This document shows, one piece after another, positions 34,501-43,244 of a stretch of DNA of 64,000 bases. The notes below the pieces were generated by a model that was not told the DNA's origin, searched no databases, and saw only the letters and a program-made list of their open reading frames with translations. This stretch comes from Bradyrhizobium sp. CB1717 (GTDB taxonomy: Bacteria; Pseudomonadota; Alphaproteobacteria; Rhizobiales; Xanthobacteraceae). Position numbers and translations under genes: made by a program. Location of the stretch: NCBI RefSeq assembly GCF_029714325.1, contig NZ_CP121666.1, positions 6,727,001 to 6,791,000 of the forward strand. Reading direction: 5' to 3'. Numbering within the stretch: position 1 is the stretch's first letter; each line of letters starts with the position of its first letter.

Positions 34501-35942
34501 TGCAGTACATCACCCTCGACACCGAAACCGATTTCGACGGCTGGCGCCAAGCCGCGCGTACGCTCGTGCTTCATCATGTGGAGCCGCGCGATATCACCTG
34601 GGCCGTGCGGGGCGGCGAAGCGGAGTTGTTTGCACCGCCCGCGCCGTCTCCGATCCTTGAGGTGAACGACGGCACCTTCAACGTATCGGCAAAATTCGTC
34701 GAGCTGGCGAAGGCCGCGATCCTGCATCGCGATCCCCAACGCTTTGCCATCCTCTATCGCGTGCTGTTCCGGCTGAAGGACAACCACGACCTCATCGAGG
34801 TCGCCACCGATCCTGACGTCGCGCAGGTCACGGCGATGGCAAGAGCCGTCCATCGCGACGAGCACAAGATGCATGCCTTCGTGCGCTTCCGCGAGATCGG
34901 CCGTGAACGCGCAGCACATTACGTCGCCTGGTTCGAACCGGAGCATCACATCGTCGAGCTCGCAGCCCCGTTCTTCGCCAAGCGCTTTGCCGACATGCCC
35001 TGGTCGATCCTGACGCCAAATCTTTGCGCGCATTGGGATGGCCACGCGCTCTCATTCACATCAGGTGTCAGCAAGAGCGAAGCGCCCGGCGAAGACCGGC
35101 TGGAGGAAACCTGGCGCCCCTATTATGCCAGCATCTTCAATCCGGCCCGGCTCAAGGTGAAGGCGATGCAGGCCGAGATGCCCAAGAAATACTGGAGGAA
35201 CCTGCCCGAGGCTTCGATCATTAAGCCCTTGATCGAGGACGCCGAGCGCATGACCGGCGCCATGATCGCCAATGCCGCAACCGATCCGCACAAGCCTCAG
35301 AAGCGGCCGGAGGCTCCGATGACACGCAAGACTACTGCCGACGATCTCGAAGCGCTCCGCGAGGAAGCCGCCCATTGCCGCGCCTGCCATCTCTACAAGG
35401 ACGCGACGCAGACCGTGTTCGGCGAGGGCCCGAAGAACGCCAACATCATGCTGGTCGGCGAGCAGCCCGGCGACAAGGAAGACCTCGCCGGCCACCCCTT
35501 CGTCGGCCCGGCCGGCCAGATGCTCGATCGTGCGCTGGAGGAGGCCGGCGTCGACCGCAAGAAGGTCTATGTCACCAACGCCGTGAAGCACTTCAAATTC
35601 GTGCCGCGCGGAAAGATCCGGCTGCACCAGAAGCCGAATACGCCGGAGATCCGGGCGTGCCGGCAATGGTATGAGCGGGAAGTTTCGGCAATCCAGCCCG
35701 ATCTCATCGTCGCGATGGGCGCGACCGCCGCGCAGAGCGTGTTCGGCAAGATCACGCCTATCGGCAAGAACCGCGGCCGGCTGATCGACCTTCCCGATGG
35801 CCGCAAGGCGCTGGTGACGGTGCACCCGTCCTATCTGCTGCGGCTGCCCGATCCGGAGGCCAAGGTGCTGGAATATCAGCGCTTTGTCGAAGACCTGAAG
35901 ATCGCCGCCAGCCTGCAGAGGAAATCCGCGCGCGCCGCCTAA
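34500..35942 (+). CDS. udgX: DUF4130-UdgX fusion: uracil-DNA glycosylase-superfamily protein
   Basis: 480 residues in two parts. Residues ~1-260 are a DUF4130 domain (DPQRFAILYRVLFRL; HKMHAFVRFREIG; MPKKYWRNLPEA), partner domain of the radical-SAM family upstream. Residues ~275-480 are UdgX: motif A GEQPGDKEDLAGHPFVGPAG (from 320), motif B VHPSYLLRLP, and the UdgX loop with His376 (GKIRLHQKP), aligned with the His that forms a covalent bond to the abasic site in Mycobacterium smegmatis UdgX. Iron-sulfur ligands include Cys293, Cys296 and Cys387; family-4 enzymes have a third Cys where this protein has His364 (NAVKHFKF). Expected role: tight binding of uracil or damaged DNA under SOS control. 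Confidence 0.9.
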   Translation: MQYITLDTETDFDGWRQAARTLVLHHVEPRDITWAVRGGEAELFAPPAPSPILEVNDGTFNVSAKFVELAKAAILHRDPQRFAILYRVLFRLKDNHDLIEVATDPDVAQVTAMARAVHRDEHKMHAFVRFREIGRERAAHYVAWFEPEHHIVELAAPFFAKRFADMPWSILTPNLCAHWDGHALSFTSGVSKSEAPGEDRLEETWRPYYASIFNPARLKVKAMQAEMPKKYWRNLPEASIIKPLIEDAERMTGAMIANAATDPHKPQKRPEAPMTRKTTADDLEALREEAAHCRACHLYKDATQTVFGEGPKNANIMLVGEQPGDKEDLAGHPFVGPAGQMLDRALEEAGVDRKKVYVTNAVKHFKFVPRGKIRLHQKPNTPEIRACRQWYEREVSAIQPDLIVAMGATAAQSVFGKITPIGKNRGRLIDLPDGRKALVTVHPSYLLRLPDPEAKVLEYQRFVEDLKIAASLQRKSARAA

Positions 35943-36038
35943 ATACTGGCGGGAAAACGCTTTTCAACCAGCGCTTGTCATCCAGGCTTCAAATCCATCG
36001 CGGACAATACCCTTACCTGAAAGTTAAGGGGCGTCCAC

Positions 36039-37667
36039 ATGACCGATGTAGCATTCGACCGCGCGGTAGCTGATCCCGCGCCGATCCAGCCGGCCTCGCG
36101 GCCAAATCTCGACAAGGGCTTCAATCCGCTGACGATGATCCTGTTCTTCGGCATCCTCGCCGCGGGCCTGCTGTTCGTCGCCTACAGCATCTATATCGAC
36201 GTCAACGCGACCGGCACGCGGGTCACGACCTTCCTGCCCTACATCCTGTTGTTCGTCGCGCTGCTGATCGCGCTCGGCTTCGAATTCGTCAACGGCTTCC
36301 ACGACACCGCCAACGCGGTGGCGACCGTGATCTACACCCATTCGCTGCCGGCCGAAGTCGCCGTGATGTGGTCGGGCTTCTTCAACTTCCTCGGCGTGCT
36401 CCTGTCCTCCGGCGCCGTCGCTTTCGGCATCGTCTCGCTGCTGCCGGTCGAGCTGATCCTCCAGGTCGGCTCCAGCGCCGGCTTCGCCATGGTGTTCGCG
36501 CTGCTGATCGCGGCGATCCTGTGGAATCTCGGCACCTGGTTCTTCGGCCTGCCCGCCTCCTCCTCGCACACGCTGATCGGCTCGATCATCGGCGTCGGCA
36601 TCGCCAACGCCGTCATGCGCGGCCGCGACGGCACCTCGGGCGTGGATTGGACCAAGGCCACCGAGATCGGCTACGCGCTGCTGCTGTCGCCGCTGTTCGG
36701 CTTCATCTGCGCCGCCGTGCTGCTGCTGCTGCTCAAGTTCATCGTGCGCAACCCGGCCCTGTACTCTGCGCCCGAGGGCAACAAGGCCCCGCCGCTCTGG
36801 ATCCGCGGGCTGCTGATCGCCACCTGCACCGGCGTCAGCTTCGCGCACGGCTCGAACGACGGCCAGAAGGGCATGGGCCTGATCATGCTGATCCTGATCG
36901 GCACCGTGCCGACCGCCTACGCACTCAACCGCGCGCTGCCGGAATCCCAGGTCGCCCAGTTCCAGAAGACCTCGGAAGCCGCCTCGAAAGTGATCTCGGC
37001 GAAAGGCGCCGGCCACAGCATCATCGGCGATCCCCGCCCGGCGGTGACGCAGTACATCACGCTGCGCCACATCAACGAGGGCACCTATCCCTCGCTCGCC
37101 GTGCTGGTGAAGGACGTCGGCGACCAGGTTGCCAAGTACGGTTCGCTGAATAAGGTCCCGGCGGAAGCCGTCGGCAACACCCGCAACGACATGTACATGA
37201 CGTCGGAAGCGATCCGCTTCCTGATGAAGGACAAGGAGAACGATCTCAACAAGGAGGAGATCGCGACCCTCAACGCCTACAAGGGCTCGCTCGATGCCGC
37301 CACGAAGTTCATCCCGAACTGGGTGAAGATCGCGGTCGCCATCGCGCTCGGCCTCGGCACCATGATCGGCTGGAAGCGCATCGTGATCACGGTCGGTGAG
37401 AAGATCGGCAAGTCCCATCTCACCTATGCGCAGGGCGCCTCGGCCGAGCTCGTGGCCGCCGCCACGATCGGTGCCGCCGACGTGTTCGGCCTGCCGGTCT
37501 CGACCACCCACGTGCTGTCCTCGGGCGTCGCGGGGACCATGGCCGCGAACGGTTCGGGCCTGCAATGGTCGACGATCCGCAACCTGCTGATGGCCTGGGT
37601 GCTGACGCTGCCCTGCGCGATCATGCTGTCGGCCACGCTCTACGTGATCTTCTCGCGGATCTTCTGA
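36039..37667 (+). CDS. Low-affinity inorganic phosphate transporter, PiT family
   Basis: 542 residues with about ten membrane helices. The duplicated PiT signatures are present: GFEFVNGFHDTANAVATVIYT in the first half and AADVFGLPVSTTHVLSSGVAGTMAANG in the second; the helix with LPASSSHTLIGSIIGVGIANA also fits. A ~130-residue soluble loop (~305-430) separates the halves, longer than in E. coli PitA. The family imports phosphate, usually as a metal-phosphate complex, with protons or sodium. TTAAGGGG lies upstream of the ATG, and a rho-independent terminator follows. There is no PhoU-like gene beside it. Confidence 0.93.
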   Translation: MTDVAFDRAVADPAPIQPASRPNLDKGFNPLTMILFFGILAAGLLFVAYSIYIDVNATGTRVTTFLPYILLFVALLIALGFEFVNGFHDTANAVATVIYTHSLPAEVAVMWSGFFNFLGVLLSSGAVAFGIVSLLPVELILQVGSSAGFAMVFALLIAAILWNLGTWFFGLPASSSHTLIGSIIGVGIANAVMRGRDGTSGVDWTKATEIGYALLLSPLFGFICAAVLLLLLKFIVRNPALYSAPEGNKAPPLWIRGLLIATCTGVSFAHGSNDGQKGMGLIMLILIGTVPTAYALNRALPESQVAQFQKTSEAASKVISAKGAGHSIIGDPRPAVTQYITLRHINEGTYPSLAVLVKDVGDQVAKYGSLNKVPAEAVGNTRNDMYMTSEAIRFLMKDKENDLNKEEIATLNAYKGSLDAATKFIPNWVKIAVAIALGLGTMIGWKRIVITVGEKIGKSHLTYAQGASAELVAAATIGAADVFGLPVSTTHVLSSGVAGTMAANGSGLQWSTIRNLLMAWVLTLPCAIMLSATLYVIFSRIF

Positions 37668-37689
37668 GCCACCGCATCACTCAAGAACA

Positions 37690-37718
37690 AAGGGCCCGTG
37701 CGATGCACGGGCCCTTTT
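37690..37718. terminator. Rho-independent terminator between converging genes
   Basis: AAGGGCCCGTGC (37690-37701) pairs with GCACGGGCCCTT (37705-37716) around a 3-base loop, followed by TTTTCGTTT on the plus strand. The other side (TTGTTCTTGA on the minus strand) is less T-rich. It mainly serves the phosphate transporter gene and could also help end the M20 gene. Confidence 0.88.
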
Positions 37719-37740
37719 CGTTTGTGCGAAGAAATCGGCC

Positions 37741-38913
37741 TTACGACGCCGCGAGCTGTTCCTCGACCAGCTTCACCCAGTAGGACGTGCCGAACACGAT
37801 CGCCTCGTCGTTGAAATTGTAGGCGGGGTGATGCAGGCCGGCGCTGTCGCCGTTGCCGCAGAAGATGAAGGCGCCGGGGCGCGCTTCCAGCATGTAGGCG
37901 AAATCCTCGCCGCCCATCAGCGGCGGCATCTCGTGCACGTTGGCATCGCCCGCGACTTGCTTGGCAATGTGCCGCGCCACCTCGGTCTCCGCGGCGTGGT
38001 TGTTCACGACGGGATAATTGCGCTTGTAGTGCAGGTCGATCTTGGCGCCGGTGATCTGCGCCACGCCCGCCACCACCTCGTGCACGCGCTTCTCGACCAG
38101 CTTGCGTATCTCCGGCGACAGCGTCCGAATGGTGCCCCGCAGTGTCGCCGTCTGTGGAATGACGTTGCGGGCGTTGCCGGCGTGGAATTCGCAGATCGAG
38201 ATCACGGCCGATTCCAGCGGATCGACGCTGCGCGCCACGATCGACTGCAGCGCCGTGATCACCTGCGCACCGACCAGCACGGAATCGATGCATTTATGCG
38301 GACGCGCGGCATGACCGCCGAGGCCCTCGATCATGATGTCGACCTCGTCGGTCGCCGCCATGATCGGGCCCGGCCGGATCGCGAACGAGCCGACCGGAAT
38401 GCCCGGGCCGTTGTGCATGCCGTAGACCTGCTCGATGCCGAAGCGTTCCATCAGGCCGTCCTTGACCATGGCCGCGCCGCCGGCGCCGCCCTCCTCGGCG
38501 GGCTGGAAGATCACGATCGCATCGCCGGCGAAGTTGCGGGTCTCGGCGAGATAGCGGGCCGCCCCGAGCAGCATCGCGGTGTGGCCGTCATGGCCACAGG
38601 CGTGCATCTTGCCCGGGTTCTTCGAGGCGTAAGGCAGGTTGGTCTGCTCCTCGACCGGCAGCGCATCCATGTCGGCGCGCAGGCCGATCACCTTGAGCCC
38701 CTCGCCGGCCGGCTTGCTGCCCTTGATCACGCCGACCACCCCGGTCTGGCCGAGGCCGGTCACGACCTCGTCGCAGCCGAATTCGCGTAGCCGGTCCGCC
38801 ACGAATGCTGCGGTGCGGTGGACGTCATACAGCAGTTCGGGATGCTGGTGGATGTCCCGGCGCCAGGCCTGAATATCGGGTTGAAGGTCGGCGACACGGT
38901 TCACGATGGGCAT
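37741..38913 (-). CDS. M20 family amidohydrolase (hippurate hydrolase/aminoacylase-like)
   Basis: 390 residues from ATG 38913. Metal-site motifs of the M20D group are visible: GLRADMDALPVEE (78-90), HACGHDGHT (104-112, with Cys106 as a likely ligand), IFQPAEEGGAGG (135-146) and MGGEDFAYML near the C-terminus. The dimerisation/lid domain includes GLGGHAARPHKCID. Such enzymes remove acyl groups from N-acyl amino acids; hippurate and related amides are common substrates. A TTG four codons upstream is not favoured. It stands alone, divergent from the GMC oxidoreductase. Confidence 0.92.
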   Translation of the reverse strand: MPIVNRVADLQPDIQAWRRDIHQHPELLYDVHRTAAFVADRLREFGCDEVVTGLGQTGVVGVIKGSKPAGEGLKVIGLRADMDALPVEEQTNLPYASKNPGKMHACGHDGHTAMLLGAARYLAETRNFAGDAIVIFQPAEEGGAGGAAMVKDGLMERFGIEQVYGMHNGPGIPVGSFAIRPGPIMAATDEVDIMIEGLGGHAARPHKCIDSVLVGAQVITALQSIVARSVDPLESAVISICEFHAGNARNVIPQTATLRGTIRTLSPEIRKLVEKRVHEVVAGVAQITGAKIDLHYKRNYPVVNNHAAETEVARHIAKQVAGDANVHEMPPLMGGEDFAYMLEARPGAFIFCGNGDSAGLHHPAYNFNDEAIVFGTSYWVKLVEEQLAAS

Positions 38914-39089
38914 GGAGGATCTCAAGCTTTGTTAGGAATACAGGACTGTCTACCATGCAAGCGTCAGTCCACCCAACTCCCCGGGATCGGGGTCTGGCCC
39001 TGACGAACAGACATGGCCGGGCTTGTCCCGGTCCGGCGGGTCTGCCTATTAGGACGGAACGTTAAAGTGACCATCCGGGTGGAAGCAGA

Positions 39090-40709
39090 ATGCCGAGACG
39101 GCTTGAAGGTGAATTTGACTACATTGTCGTCGGAGCTGGCACGGCCGGCTGCGTCATCGCCAACCGGCTCTCGGCAGATTCCCGCAACCGGGTGCTGATT
39201 CTTGAAGCGGGCGGCGACGACAACTGGATCTGGTTCCACATTCCCGTCGGCTACCTCTTCGCGATCGGCAATCCGCGCTCGGACTGGATGTTCAAGACCG
39301 AGGCCGAACCGGGCCTGAACGGCCGCGCGCTGGCCTATCCCCGCGGCAAGGTGATCGGCGGCTGCTCGGCGATCAACGCCATGATCTCGATGCGCGGCCA
39401 GGCCGCCGACTACGATCACTGGCGTCAGCTCGGCATGACCGGCTGGGGCTATGATGACGTTCTCCCACTGTTCAAGCGGCTGGAAGACCACTTCCTCGGT
39501 GCAAGCGAACATCACGGCGCCGGCGGCGGCTGGCGCATCGAGGCGCCGCGGCTGTCCTGGGCCGTTCTCGATGCCGTCGGGGACGCCGCAGAAGAAATGG
39601 GCATCAAGCGCATCCCGGATTTCAACACCGGCGACAACGAAGGCACCAGCTATTTCCACGTCAACCAGAAGCGCGGACGGCGCTGGTCCTCGGCGCGCGG
39701 CTTCCTCAAGCCCGCGCTGAACCGCCCCAATTTGCGGCTCGAGAAGCACGTGCTGGTCGACCGTCTCATCATCGAGCAGGGCCGCGCCGTCGGCGTGCGC
39801 TTCATCCAGAACGGCGAGATCATCGAGGCGCGCGCGAGACGCGAGGTGGTGCTCTCGGCAGGCTCCATCGGCTCGGTGCAGGTGCTGCATCGCTCCGGCA
39901 TCGGCCCTGCCGACTGGCTGTCGCCGCTCGGCATCGACATCGTCATGGACAAGCCGGGCGTGGGACGCAATCTGCAGGATCATCTGCAGCAGCGCGCGAT
40001 CTACAAGGTCGAAGGCGTACGCACGCTGAACGAGACCTATTACAATCTGTTCCGCCGCGGCCTGATGGGGCTGGACTACGCCTTCCGCCGCCGCGGTCCC
40101 CTCACCATGGCGCCGTCGCAGCTCGGCATCTTCACGCGCTCCGATGCGACGCGCGCCCGTGCCAACATCCAGTTCCACGTGCAGCCATTGTCGCTCGACA
40201 AGTTCGGCGATCCCCTGCACCGCTTCCCCGCCGTCACGGTCAGCGCCTGCAATCTGCAGCCGACCTCGCGCGGCACCGTGCGGCTGCGTTCGGCGAGCCC
40301 GGACGAGAAGCCGATCATCGCACCGAATTATCTCTCGACGGACGACGACCGCCAGGTCGGCGCCGACGCCATCCGCACCACGCGTCGCCTCATGCAACAG
40401 AAGGCGCTCGCAAAATATCGCCCGAGCGAATATCTGCCCGGCCCCTCCGTCGGCGACGACGACGCCTCCCTGGCAAAGGCCGCCGGCGATATCGGCACCA
40501 CCATCTTCCACCCCGTCGGCACGGCGAAGATGGGCACGGCGAACGATCCGATGGCCGTGGTCGATGAACGCCTGCGCTTCTACGGCCTTGGCAATTTGCG
40601 CATCGTCGATGCCTCGATCATGCCGACCATCACCTCGGGCAACACCAACACGCCGACGGCGATGATTGCGGAGAAAGGCGCGACCATGATCCTGGAGGAT
40701 GCGAAGTAG
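39090..40709 (+). CDS. GMC family FAD-dependent oxidoreductase (choline dehydrogenase-like)
   Basis: 539 residues. The FAD-binding motif DYIVVGAGTAGCVIANRL lies at 10-27, GMC signature 1 near LAYPRGKVIGGCSAINAMI, and the signature-2 region REVVLSAGSIGSVQVLHRSGIGP. The catalytic His lies in TTIFHPVGTAKMG, around residue 473, with NTNTPTAMIAEKG close to the C-terminus. Family members oxidise alcohols, from choline to long-chain and aromatic alcohols; the substrate is not evident and no betaine genes are adjacent. The alpha/beta hydrolase gene begins 11 bases after the stop, so the two probably form an operon. Confidence 0.92.
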   Translation: MPRRLEGEFDYIVVGAGTAGCVIANRLSADSRNRVLILEAGGDDNWIWFHIPVGYLFAIGNPRSDWMFKTEAEPGLNGRALAYPRGKVIGGCSAINAMISMRGQAADYDHWRQLGMTGWGYDDVLPLFKRLEDHFLGASEHHGAGGGWRIEAPRLSWAVLDAVGDAAEEMGIKRIPDFNTGDNEGTSYFHVNQKRGRRWSSARGFLKPALNRPNLRLEKHVLVDRLIIEQGRAVGVRFIQNGEIIEARARREVVLSAGSIGSVQVLHRSGIGPADWLSPLGIDIVMDKPGVGRNLQDHLQQRAIYKVEGVRTLNETYYNLFRRGLMGLDYAFRRRGPLTMAPSQLGIFTRSDATRARANIQFHVQPLSLDKFGDPLHRFPAVTVSACNLQPTSRGTVRLRSASPDEKPIIAPNYLSTDDDRQVGADAIRTTRRLMQQKALAKYRPSEYLPGPSVGDDDASLAKAAGDIGTTIFHPVGTAKMGTANDPMAVVDERLRFYGLGNLRIVDASIMPTITSGNTNTPTAMIAEKGATMILEDAK

Positions 40710-40720
40710 CATCCGTCCCC

Positions 40721-41599
40721 ATGGTCAGCCAGCGCTTTTCAGTCGGCCCCGCCGGCGCAGAGATCGCCGTGTTGCAATGGGGCGAGAGCGCGAAACCGCC
40801 TGCTCTGCTCGTGCACGGCACCGGTTTCGTCGCCGATGTCTGGGACGAGGTCGCGCACGAGCTTGCATCGACCTATACCGTCTATGCACTCGATCGCCGC
40901 GGCCACGGCGCTAGCCACAAGCCTGGAGCCTACCACTTCCTGGACTTTGCCGATGACGTCTGTCGGGTCATCGATGCGCTCGGGCTGCGCGACATCTACG
41001 GCATCGGCCACAGCGCCGGCGCGACCGATCTTCTGCTGGCGGCAACGCTATTGCCCGGGCGTTTCACACGCCTGTTCGTGATGGAGCCGACCATCATGGA
41101 CCCGCGCGCGGCACGCTCCGGCGGATTGGACGAAGACTCCCTGTCCCGCGTGCAAGGCGCGCTGCGCCGTCAGGCAGAATTCGACAGCCCCGATGCCGTC
41201 TTCAACCGCTACCGCGCGGCACCGGCATTTGCGGATTGGACAGAGGCCTCGCTGCGCGCCTATGTGCAACACGGCTTCGTGCCCCTCGATGATGGCCGTG
41301 TACGACTTTCCTGCACGCCCGAGATTGAGTTCGCGATGCTGCGTCCGATCTACGAGGCGATGACGCAGGTTTACGTTGGCGATGCCCGCGGCAATCCGTT
41401 TGCCTCGCTCACTGAGATCGATTGCCCCGTGCGCATCACGACCGCCGCGAAGTCGGGGCCGATCTACAAGGAGATGGCGCAGCGCGCTGCGTCGCTGATT
41501 CCGCGGGTCAGCACGCTGGTCTTTGAAGACGCCGGACACTGTGTGGCGCAGGAAGTGCCGGCGGCGGTGGTGGAAGCCGTGAAAGAGTTCGCGAAATAG
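40721..41599 (+). CDS. Alpha/beta hydrolase
   Basis: 292 residues. The oxyanion region LLVHGTGFVADVWDEV (29-44) is followed by LDRRGHGAS (58-66), nucleophile elbow GHSAGA with Ser98, and a C-terminal His273 in EDAGHCVAQE; an Asp before it completes the triad. The layout matches small soluble hydrolases acting on esters or C-C bonds. It lies 11 bases behind the GMC oxidoreductase, so the two may act in one catabolic step series (alcohol oxidation and ester cleavage); this is inference from position. Confidence 0.88.
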   Translation: MVSQRFSVGPAGAEIAVLQWGESAKPPALLVHGTGFVADVWDEVAHELASTYTVYALDRRGHGASHKPGAYHFLDFADDVCRVIDALGLRDIYGIGHSAGATDLLLAATLLPGRFTRLFVMEPTIMDPRAARSGGLDEDSLSRVQGALRRQAEFDSPDAVFNRYRAAPAFADWTEASLRAYVQHGFVPLDDGRVRLSCTPEIEFAMLRPIYEAMTQVYVGDARGNPFASLTEIDCPVRITTAAKSGPIYKEMAQRAASLIPRVSTLVFEDAGHCVAQEVPAAVVEAVKEFAK

Positions 41600-41601
41600 G
41601 T

Positions 41602-41736
41602 CTCGTGCCCCGGACGCAGCGCAGCACGCAGTGGTGCGCTGCTGAGCCGGGGCCCATCTCCCCGCATACCGTGCGGCTTTCTCGGTCCCGGCTCTGCGGA
41701 GCAGCGTTACACGCTGCACCGCGTCCGGGCCACGAG
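41602..41736. repeat. Long imperfect palindromic repeat (CTCGTGCCCCGGACGC type)
   Basis: The outer arms CTCGTGCCCCGGACGC (41602-41617) and GCGTCCGGGCCACGAG (41721-41736) pair nearly fully. Inner elements GAGCCGGGGCCCATCTC and CGGTCCCGGCTCTGCGG pair across a CCGCATACCGTGCGG hairpin. It is one of the longest repeat units in the window and fills most of the gap after the hydrolase gene. Confidence 0.85.
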
Positions 41737-41835
41737 ACTCTGCCCTCACGAAATCGTCATCGCATCCGGGAATAAGTCCCCCGCTCCCCCAATCACCTCC
41801 CCGTAGCCCAATTCCGGGCAGCGTGGAGAGATGCG

Positions 41836-42780
41836 ATGAGCGGACACGATCACGGGGACGACGGCGTCAGCCGACGCAAGGTGCTCGAGTGCATGACCTG
41901 GGCCGGCACCGGGGTGCTCTGGACCGTCACGGGCGGCGTGCCGCGCTCGCTCGGTATCATCGATTCCGCGGAGGCCGCGACTGCGGCCGCGCCCGGCATG
42001 AGCTTCCTCCAGATCAGCGACAGCCATGTCGGCTTCGACAAGCCGGCCAATCCCAACGCGCTCGGCACGCTGGAGGAGGCCGTGAACAAGATCAACGCGA
42101 TGCCGGCAAAGCCGGCGTTCATGATCCACACCGGCGACATCACGCATCTGTCGAAAGCCGCCGAGTTCGACAATGCCGAGCGCATCATCTCGCAGACCAA
42201 GCTCGACGTGCACTACGTCCCCGGCGAGCACGACTTCATCGATGAGGAGGTGAAACTCTATCGCGAGCGCTACGGTCGCGGCACCAAGGGACACGGCTGG
42301 TATTCGTTCGACGCCGGCGGCGTGCACTTCGTCGGCCTCGTCAACGTCGTCGACCTCAAGGCCGGCGGTCTCGGCAATCTCGGCGCCGAGCAGCTCGCCT
42401 GGCTCGAGGACGATCTGCGCGGCAAGTCGAAATCGACGCCGATCGTGCTGTTCGCCCACATCCCGCTCTGGACCGTCTATCCCGAATGGGGCTGGGGCAC
42501 CGAGGACGGCGACCGCGCACTGGAATACGTCAAGGGTTTCGGCTCGGTCACCGTGCTGAACGGGCACATCCACCAGGTGATGCAGAAGGTCGAGGGCAAC
42601 GTCACCTTCCACACCGCGCGCTCGACCGCCTTCCCGCAGCCGGCGCCGGGAGCCGCGCCCTCGCCCGGCCCGATGAAGGTCGAGGACGCACGGCTCCGCT
42701 CCATGCTCGGCGTCGCCAGCATCAACTTCAAGCAGAACGAGCAGCGGCTCGCGATCATCGACACGCCGCTGCAGGGCTAA
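41836..42780 (+). CDS. Exported metallophosphoesterase (Tat-type signal)
   Basis: 314 residues. An N-terminal SRRKVLECMTWAGTG segment looks like a twin-arginine signal, preceded by a His/Asp-rich start (MSGHDHGDDG). The calcineurin-like metal site is complete: DSH (62-64), GD (100-101), GEHD (130-133, in place of the usual GNHD), His208 (AHIPLW), and GHIH (243-246). The Asn-to-Glu change in the third motif is unusual because that Asn normally binds metal. The C-terminal part has a Pro/Ala loop (FPQPAPGAAPSPGP). It is the first gene of an operon with a cupredoxin, an ECF sigma and its anti-sigma. The substrate is unknown. Confidence 0.88.
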   Translation: MSGHDHGDDGVSRRKVLECMTWAGTGVLWTVTGGVPRSLGIIDSAEAATAAAPGMSFLQISDSHVGFDKPANPNALGTLEEAVNKINAMPAKPAFMIHTGDITHLSKAAEFDNAERIISQTKLDVHYVPGEHDFIDEEVKLYRERYGRGTKGHGWYSFDAGGVHFVGLVNVVDLKAGGLGNLGAEQLAWLEDDLRGKSKSTPIVLFAHIPLWTVYPEWGWGTEDGDRALEYVKGFGSVTVLNGHIHQVMQKVEGNVTFHTARSTAFPQPAPGAAPSPGPMKVEDARLRSMLGVASINFKQNEQRLAIIDTPLQG

Positions 42781-42799
42781 GGCTGAACGGAAGCTGACA

Positions 42800-43135
42800 A
42801 TGAAGACACTCAATCGCCGCGACTTCGGTGTCGACCTCGGTCTCGCTCTGGCCGCGGCCATCCTGTTGCCCGCAACAAAAGCCCGCGCCGACGACATGGA
42901 CGTGCACATCGACAATTTCGTGTTCCAGCCGGCCGAGCTCAGGATCAAGGCCGGCACCACCGTGACCTGGACCAACCGGGACGACATTCCGCACACCATC
43001 GTGTCCGCCGGCAAATTCCGGTCCAAGACCTTGGACACCGACGACAAGTTCTCCTTCACCTTCACCAACGCGGGCGACTACAAATATTTTTGTTCGTTGC
43101 ACCCGCACATGACGGGGATGATCAAGGTTGAGTAA
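42800..43135 (+). CDS. Cupredoxin (amicyanin/plastocyanin-like blue copper protein)
   Basis: 111 residues. The signal sequence (LNRRDFGVDLGLALAAAILLPATKARA) has twin arginines. The mature domain is an eight-strand cupredoxin with a complete type-1 copper site: His65 (DDIPHTI), then Cys98, His101 and Met104 in YFCSLHPHMTGMI. The C-x2-H-x2-M spacing is that of amicyanin and its relatives. It should carry one electron, or bind copper, in the periplasm. It lies 19 bases behind the metallophosphoesterase gene and precedes the sigma/anti-sigma pair. Confidence 0.92.
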   Translation: MKTLNRRDFGVDLGLALAAAILLPATKARADDMDVHIDNFVFQPAELRIKAGTTVTWTNRDDIPHTIVSAGKFRSKTLDTDDKFSFTFTNAGDYKYFCSLHPHMTGMIKVE

Positions 43136-43244
43136 CGTCTTCAACCAAGGCATCAACGTCCTGCCCGGCCGGTGGTCCCACGCCGGCCGGGCTCGTGTGC
43201 CCTCAGTCACGGCAAGAGAAGACGCAGAGGCAAAGCGAGGAGCG

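Noticed and set aside
35960..36010. Possible PHO box before the PiT transporter (CTTGTCATCCAGGCTTCA)
   Set aside because: Only one half resembles the CTGTCAT consensus; the second half and spacing do not fit.
41768..41805. Possible ECF promoter GGGAATAA ... CGTA before the metallophosphoesterase operon
   Set aside because: About 28 bases separate the elements, too many for an ECF promoter, and the -10-like part is weak.
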